Below, piece after piece: positions 58,057 to 64,000 of a stretch of DNA of 64,000 bases. Source of the DNA: Mikania micrantha (taxonomy: Eukaryota > Streptophyta > Magnoliopsida > Asterales > Asteraceae); NCBI GenBank assembly GCA_009363875.1, contig CM018687.1, forward strand, positions 18,042,963 to 18,106,962. Reading direction: 5' to 3'. The first letter of the stretch is position 1. Each line of letters starts with the position of its first letter. The position numbers and the translations under genes are program-made. The notes beneath the pieces were generated by a model that searched no databases, had not been told where the DNA came from, and saw nothing but the letters and a program-made list of their open reading frames with translations.

Positions 58057-58350
58057 CCTTTCAGACATGTTACCCAAATTACAAAATTAACCTTACAAGC
58101 ACTAAAAACCAATTTACCAAAATGGACCTTCAAATATATATAAATTGTCAAATTGCCACCATAGTTTCAACACCATCTTTCAATCTATATAACAAACACC
58201 CTCCTTTCAGACATGTTACCCAAAGTACAAGATTAACCTTCCAAACACTAAGAAAATAATTTACCAAAATGGACCTTCAAATATATATAAATTGTCAAAT
58301 TGCCACCATAGTTTCAACATCATCTTTCAATCTATATAAGAAAAACCCTC
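58057..58350 (+). repeat. 146-bp tandem duplication with TATA-like boxes
   Basis: Copies are 58057-58202 and 58203-58350, very similar (CCTTTCAGACATGTTACCC start). Each ends with TTTCAATCTATATAA, a good TATA context on the plus strand. The second is followed by a pyrimidine-rich stretch (CATTCATTCTCTCTTATTCTC). Confidence 0.85.
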
Positions 58351-58543
58351 CCTGCCCCTGTACATTCATTCTCTCTTATTCTCAAACAAAACCCACCCCC
58401 TCCTATAACCAACCACTTTTTTTTTTTTTTTTTAATTTCTTCACATATATGCTTGCTACCCACAAAAATGTTCCAAGGAAAATAATTAAAAAAAAAAAAA
58501 ACATCATAATAATCCAATTCTCCCTCACCCAGCATGTACACAA

Positions 58544-58565
58544 CCCCCCCCCCCCCCCCCCCCCC
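58544..58565. repeat. Poly(C) run of 22
   Basis: Twenty-two C in a row, flanked by poly(T) and poly(A) runs at 58419-58434 and 58488-58501. The length is prone to sequencing error. Confidence 0.8.
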
Positions 58566-58641
58566 TCTTTTTTCTTTTCAAGGCTGTTGAGCATGAATGA
58601 ACCATAGTGCTAGATTCAAAGAGATTGTGATTGAATCTTGG

Positions 58642-61600
58642 TCACCTGTCTTCAACAAAGATTCTGCCTATGAAATCACGAAACCTTTTCGAATAAAGCT
58701 TTGGATCCACAGCCGAGATGGACGTGGGGTCGGCCTGTAATGATTTGTATGCATGTTCAAGCTTCTTGCTAATGTCGTAATCTTGTAGGATGTCGATGAT
58801 TCCAAAGTAGAGAACCACCTCGTATGTTTCACCACAGCTTCTTGAAGGTGTCAAAGTGTTGAACCCACCAGGGGTATATTGGTCAAAATCACTCCGCCTA
58901 CACATCCTCTCGGCTCGTGCTGGCATGTTTGCTCCCAGCCTGATCAACGGCTTCCTGATGAAATAAGAACTATTAATGTATATGGTTCAAATCCAACGGG
59001 TTGTGATGTATATTTAATAAAAAGTTTATACAGATGTGTGTTTGCATAGACGAAGTCAACAACTGGCCACATGCCATATGGAACAACAAGACGCAATTAC
59101 ATGAATGATTTTTGCAAATTTGATGTCAAAAGTCAAGCAAAAACATGAATAAATGTCAAGAAATGCAACAACAATACATAAAGGTCCCACTAACAAATCT
59201 TGTCTGATAAACCACATCAAATAGCCAATCAAACACCAATTCAAATTAATTGTTTCCAACCACTATAATCAAAAACATCAATGAAAGAAAATGGTTGTCC
59301 GCTTAAAGATCATTAAATCTATCAACCACCATGACAATATCACAATTATAAACCAATTAAATAGGTATATCCCTCCTCCGATAACGTCTCATTTGCGGTG
59401 TACACATATAATGTATATATGTGTGGGGCCAAAGTAAAATTGCACTAATTTCAACGTTATTTTACTTATTTTGTGAAAATCAAGGTTTAAAAAAGCAGAA
59501 ACGAGCCTCGAGGCGTTTTCTGTTAGCCTCGAGGCGGACCGAGGCGTAAGCCTCAAAACTATATTGAAATATAATTAAATTACAAATATATTTATTAAAA
59601 GTTGCAATTTAACATAAAACAAACAATAAAAGTGTCACAATTTAAACATCAAAATACTCCAACAAGCAAAGTTAATAATGTTTTAAACTTCAAATGTTAA
59701 AAAATTTATCTTCCGCCGAAGAACCACCGAAGACCGGCGAAGACCACTGAGCACCGAGCGCCTACTGCCGTTTTTGTGAGATTGGAAGTGAATTACGTGA
59801 GCGATTGAGAGCAAAATAGGGTTTGCAGATTATAAATTTACTTAAAAGGTCAAAAAAGGGTCAAAAAATACCAAAAAGGTCAAATTAACAGGTCAAAAAA
59901 AAAATGTCTGTGGTGAGGCTTAAGCCTCACCGCCTCTACACGCCTCGGCCCACCTCGACACAACCGAGGCTTAAGTTCCAAATCACCCACTTGAGGCTAT
60001 GCCTCAAAGACGTTTTCTGGCCGCCTCAGCCGAGGCGTACGCCCTTTTAAACTATGGTGAAAATAACGTTAAAAATGTAGGGATGATCAACTTCAAACGA
60101 TAACTTTGAGCCAGGGACTCCTTCGGAGTAGCCTCTCTGTCTATACTGGGATAGGGGTAAGGTTTGTGTCTATCCTTCCCCTCAAACCCTACTGAAAAGT
60201 GGAAATATACTGAGTAAGTTTGTTTGTTATCCCTCCTCCGATAGAACCACAAGATTGATGAAAAAACACACAAGGTCGAGACTGGCAAAAACTATTGTTT
60301 TGTTTTATTTAAAAACAAAAGGATTTGAGAAGAAACATACCGGCCATCCAGAACACGATCCATGTCTTGTAACTCAGCTTCAAGAAACCGACACCCACGC
60401 ATGAACTTTTCAGTTTGATATGAATCATTCTTTCCTGAAATGGGATTTGAGGTTACAAATAGAACTTAATTTAAAGGTTATAAGCACAAACATCTACAGT
60501 TTTTTATTTAAAATATATATTATTACCATTCCGCAACAGAAACGGAGATAATCCCATTTTGTCACCCGTCTTATCATCACGAAAGTGCATGCCAACTAGA
60601 AGGCTATAATCCATTATCCTCACGGCTTCAAGAAACTCACAATCTCTGTTGATTTGTCTGAAAAATCATAAAACCAACATGATATAAGGATAGAAGTTAG
60701 AACAGCCTTATAAGATGAAATTTTTACTAACTTAATTAGTTCTTTGAACCAAACTTCTTGAAGGCGAAACACATAGTTTAGGTCGAGATCTTTAAGTGTG
60801 GTAGTTTCATCAATTTCGTCCTCAGGTTTATCAGTTGTTCGCCCATGTGATGATCCTTTAAGATCAAATCTTCTATGGATACGATACTCCGAGCAAAATA
60901 GATTGCCCATCACAATAAACCGAGTCTTGACATGGAAACAAACAAACATGGTTAGACACTCATAGCAACAGGTATATAATGTCTATGTGGTGTTGTTGTA
61001 CATATATGTGCAACTGAACCTGTGTTTGGATACAAGTATTGAATGTGATTAGTCAAAATAATATGTGTAATAAAATAGGCTTGTAAAATATCGGCGCTCG
61101 GAAATCCTTTTGAGGTTGTAATCAGATAATCACAAATGATCCAAATAATGGTGTATCATATTTTGTGAAAAATTAGAACCATTTTCTGAAATGGAAATCA
61201 ACAAGCCAGAAAATTCAATACCTTGATGCCGCCAACAGGTTTGACACAATGGACACCAAAAAACTTTGTGACAAGAGAATTCTCATAACAACAAACATGT
61301 TCGTGATAGCTTGGTAGCATTTTGATTAAGACCTGAAAAAAAGTGGTCAGATTTTAGTTTCAAATGACAATATAGCAGCTGTCACATTATGGGAAACAAT
61401 CAATGAAGATGATCTTTCTACCTTAACTTCTGATTTTTTCACGGTTTTGATCATAAACCGATCATCCTGAGTCAAATAAAAGAAACTCCCACTTTTCCCA
61501 GGTGAAGAAAGCTCCCGAAGAGCATCGTTCCCACAAATTGCTAACATATAATCTGCAGGATCCACTTGGAACAACTCCCTCAAATGCCTGAAATCATAAA

Positions 61601-63172
61601 TCATCAACAATTTCTCAACTAACTAACATAGTTATATTGAGGAATCTATAAATTGAATTTAAACCACACCTAAACACGATCGGGCAATAATCTTTCCAAC
61701 GAAACTCCCCGGACTGATGTGGCGGCGTAACCTTTGAACCTTCTGGTGGAAATCGAGTCCAGAACTTCTCTTTTGGATCAAAATCAGTGGTCTTTAGGTC
61801 CCTAATTATGGAAGCATGTTTCCCAACTGAATACCTATAATTAACCCATAAAGTTTTATTAAGATTGGAACTCATCCCAAAAGATCATTGTTCATTGGTT
61901 AGATTGCTCATTTGGTCTATTAACCACATTCCGATTGCGCATACAGTCAAATAATACACAAAATCAATGGAAACCAAATGAAATTTAGAACTATTGAACG
62001 AATTGAAGTTATTACCTGATACCCAATTGAAGATTGAGCATCAAATCATAATTTTTATGTCCTTTAGATATCATCTGACCCGGTTTCTTCACTTCTCCCC
62101 CACTAAAACAACAAGGGTTCCTTCTGAACTTCCTGACATCATCCCTACCAAACCTGTACAACATTGAAGCTTCAACATTATCAATTATGTCACAAGTGAT
62201 ATCACCAGCTTCACCATCAGATTCCCAGATACAAATCCGTGGGAAGTTTCTTTCTGTTAAACTCCCTCTTGATCCGTCCACAGATGATCGTTTTTTAGCA
62301 GTTGAAACTCTGAAATTATCCTCCAAAAATGGTGCAGAAAGCATACGAGTAAACCCTAATTTGTCATCTTTTCCGGCAATGTTGTTTCCCGGGTAAAAAG
62401 TTCCGTTGAGAATCTGTTGAGGTTGAAAAGGGTTTTTGAAATTGAAGTTGTTTTCTTTGCTCCAGCAGCCGACGTAGCAGCTGCCGTCCGGCCAACTGAA
62501 TATTCCGTGACCTTTGGGAACGCCGTTTTCCCAGTTCCCGTCGTAACGGTTCTTGTTCGCCCAGATCAACATCCCTCTACCGTTAATAACGCCGTTTCTC
62601 CATTCGCCGACGTATTCGTTGCCGTTTGTCCAGACGTACCGCCCGTGTCCGTCGGGCAAATTCCGGCGCCATGATCCTTCGTAACAATCGCCGTTGCTGT
62701 AACGTTTTTGTCCATACCCGTGCTTTCGGTCCGACGACCAAGAGCCACGGTACGTGTCGCCGTCAGCACCAGTGAACGTCCCGGCACCCTCCATCCGGCC
62801 GGACTTAAACTCGCCCTCGTAGGTCGCACCGGACGGCCAAGAAAACTTACCTTTTCCAGATGCTTTTCCTCTTTTCCAATCTCCTTCATACATACACCCA
62901 TCTGACCATAAATACTTGCCGGATCCGTGAGGCACGTTGCCGGAAAAGTTTCCGATGTACAGATCCCCATTCTGGAGCCGTTTCTCCGTCGATGTCGTTT
63001 GCGAAGTTTCCGGTATGGAAGCAGTGTTTGCCGGAGCAACACGACGAGTGGCAACCTGAGATCTACTCCGGCCGACTGAGACCAACGGTTTAGGGTCCGT
63101 TTCATCTTGGGATTTCTTCTTCTTGGTAGCGCAAGTGTCTTCAGTCGACGAGGATACCAGTGGTTCCAGCAT
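58642..63172 (-). CDS. PIP5K: Phosphatidylinositol-4-phosphate 5-kinase with MORN repeats
   Basis: It phosphorylates PtdIns4P to PtdIns(4,5)P2 at membranes. Exons on the minus strand: 63172-62016, 61834-61670, 61587-61422, 61332-61222, 60925-60732, 60657-60527, 60434-60341, 58954-58642. All introns are GT-AG and the sum, 2,331 nt, gives 776 aa plus stop. Residues 72-240 hold eight MORN repeats exactly 23 residues apart (Tyr 72, 95, 118, 141, 164, 187, 210, 233), thought to help membrane or regulator binding. The kinase domain covers about 375-770: G-loop GKSGS 471-475, Lys488 in IKTV, DLKGS 554-558, MDYSLL 613-618, IID 725-727 and the lipid-specificity loop KLYSKRFRDF 758-767. Length fits plant B-type PIP5Ks (about 700-800 aa). 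The start is the first ATG of the frame, after a CT-rich leader. Nothing is broken. Paralogue number cannot be assigned. Confidence 0.97.
59384..60227 (+). mobile_element. SINE-like insertion in intron 7, itself split
   Basis: A 16-bp direct repeat TATCCCTCCTCCGATA (59368-59383 and 60228-60243) flanks it, as in target-primed retrotransposition. The 3' part (about 60110-60227) resembles the tail of plant SINEs: GGTAAGGTTTGTGTCTATCC, then a TACTGAGTAAGTTTGTTTGTT end. It enlarges this intron to 1,386 bp, against 74-296 bp for the others. Confidence 0.75.
59450..60075. mobile_element. Foldback element nested in the intronic insertion
   Basis: Inverted outer arms AACGTTATTTTAC and GTGAAAATAACGTT, then GCCTCGAGGCG and GGCGTAAGCCTC on the left against GAGGCTTAAGCC, GCCTCAGCCGAGGCG on the right. 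The GAGGC words give strong internal pairing. I could not define the target duplication. Confidence 0.6.
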
Positions 63173-63291
63173 GATTCTGAAATGGGTATGTCTGGATTCG
63201 TGTTAGGATTTCAAGAAATTGGTATCCGAAGCAGCATTAAGCATTGAATCTATCAAAATGGGGCAAATCTTGAACTGAAAAGTGAAGATTA

Positions 63292-63304
63292 GAGAGAGAG
63301 AGAA
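63292..63304 (-). promoter_or_regulatory. CT-rich 5' leader of PIP5K
   Basis: The minus strand reads GTTCTCTCTCTCT about 120 nt upstream of the start codon, a common feature of plant 5' leaders. Confidence 0.5.
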
Positions 63305-63378
63305 CAAAGTGAATAGTTGTGAGTTGTGTTGGCTAATTACATTTTGCATCGGAAAACGTTAAGGAAGGTGTGGTTTCT

Positions 63379-63386
63379 TTTATATA
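63379..63386 (-). promoter_or_regulatory. TATA box of PIP5K
   Basis: TATATAAA on the minus strand lies about 207 nt upstream of the ATG, which would place transcription start near 63350. Confidence 0.65.
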
Positions 63387-63429
63387 CGTATAATAATTAC
63401 AACCGTCTATAAAACTTTGTATCCTACGG

Positions 63430-64000
63430 TTAACATAAATTACAGAATCACTCCCTAGTTACTCATTTATGTAAGAATTAATTTAAAATTCTCAAAATTT
63501 GACTTTTTAGTCGAAAATACTTTGAGAAATGTTTATTTATATTTCAAAATTTTTAAACATTTTCTATTAACACTTCATAACATGTATCACATCATCAAAA
63601 AATTAGCATAATAGAGTTTTAATGAAAATTGTTTTAAAAGTTAGGTGTGTCTATAAACATTACTATATATAATTAAAATGCATGAAATTAAATAGTAAAA
63701 ATATATATATTAAATAGAGTGTGGGTCTCATGATATTATATATATGCATATGTATGTATGTATATATATGTGTGGTGTGTGTGTTGTATATACATATTAA
63801 TAGTAATATATAATGCATAAGTGTCTGATCCATGTAGTGATAATAGTAAACACATATGATAATATTAAATTTGAGATATTTGCTTGCAGATTTGGGTTTT
63901 TATTAAATTTGAGAGATTTGCTTATAGATTTGGGTTTTTGTTAGTTTAGAGTTTAGGTTTAGACTTTAGGGATTAGGGTTTAGTTTGTGATGAGAGATTT
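63430..64000. other. AT-rich upstream region of PIP5K
   Basis: TATG and TG microsatellite runs lie at 63735-63795, and AGATTTGGGTTTTTRTTA is repeated at about 63890 and 63928. No gene is visible up to the window end. Confidence 0.6.

Noticed and set aside
62187..63105. Other open frames over PIP5K exon 1 (179 aa on the minus strand and several on the plus strand)
   Set aside because: They are shadows of the long kinase exon in other frames. Only the 386-codon frame matches MORN repeats and splices on in frame.

Overview
This is a plant nuclear window, AT-rich and about 90% transposable elements, with one ordinary gene at the right end. Spliced plant gene structure, chromodomain Ty3/gypsy elements with 2.6-3 kb LTRs, tRNA-derived SINEs, a Helitron, MULEs and hAT and Harbinger MITEs point to a flowering plant. 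The style of the long gypsy LTRs and of the foldback elements suggests Asteraceae; that is inference.

Layout. 1-9,988: nested gypsy debris. A minus-strand LTR (1-2,277) sits in a second LTR (to 4,293), which sits in the decayed pol of a third copy whose 3' LTR is 7,027-9,988. 9,989-12,330: imperfect direct repeats and a possible gag scrap. 12,348-19,101: back-to-back foldback (MITE-like) elements separated by (TA)n. 19,102-23,057: a gypsy element with its RT/RNase H/integrase core deleted, plus its 3' LTR. 23,058-28,320: foldback elements interrupted by two solo LTRs with perfect 5-bp target duplications. 29,021-29,957: a SINE split by a third solo LTR. 30,573-31,565: a MULE with a perfect 9-bp target duplication. 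33,302-38,112: a probable MULE carrying a decayed DUF1985 gene, with a Helitron inserted in one exon. 38,219-53,082: a foldback element split by a structurally complete 12,987-bp gypsy chromovirus (39,308-52,294, target duplication TAATA), whose 3' LTR holds a hAT MITE. 53,130-57,691: more foldback, SINE, hAT and Harbinger elements. 58,642-63,172, minus strand: an intact eight-exon gene for phosphatidylinositol-4-phosphate 5-kinase with eight MORN repeats (776 aa).

Most notable. Five unrelated LTR sequences all carry, in the same part of the LTR, a cluster of perfect short hairpins lying between a splice-donor-like and a splice-acceptor-like site. In the solo LTR 23,495-26,414 the hairpin arms covary from unit to unit (CCAGTA/TACTGG, CCCATA/TATGGG, CCCGTA/TACGGG, CCTATA/TATAGG), so the fold is kept while the sequence changes. 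In the young chromovirus six inverted repeats lie almost end to end within 130 bp. I know of no description of such an array. The same young element has near-identical LTRs but a pol broken by many stops, which suggests it was mobilised in trans.

The kinase is the only gene here expected to serve the host: it would make PtdIns(4,5)P2 at membranes. The elements act on each other mainly by nesting, which gives a readable order of insertion.
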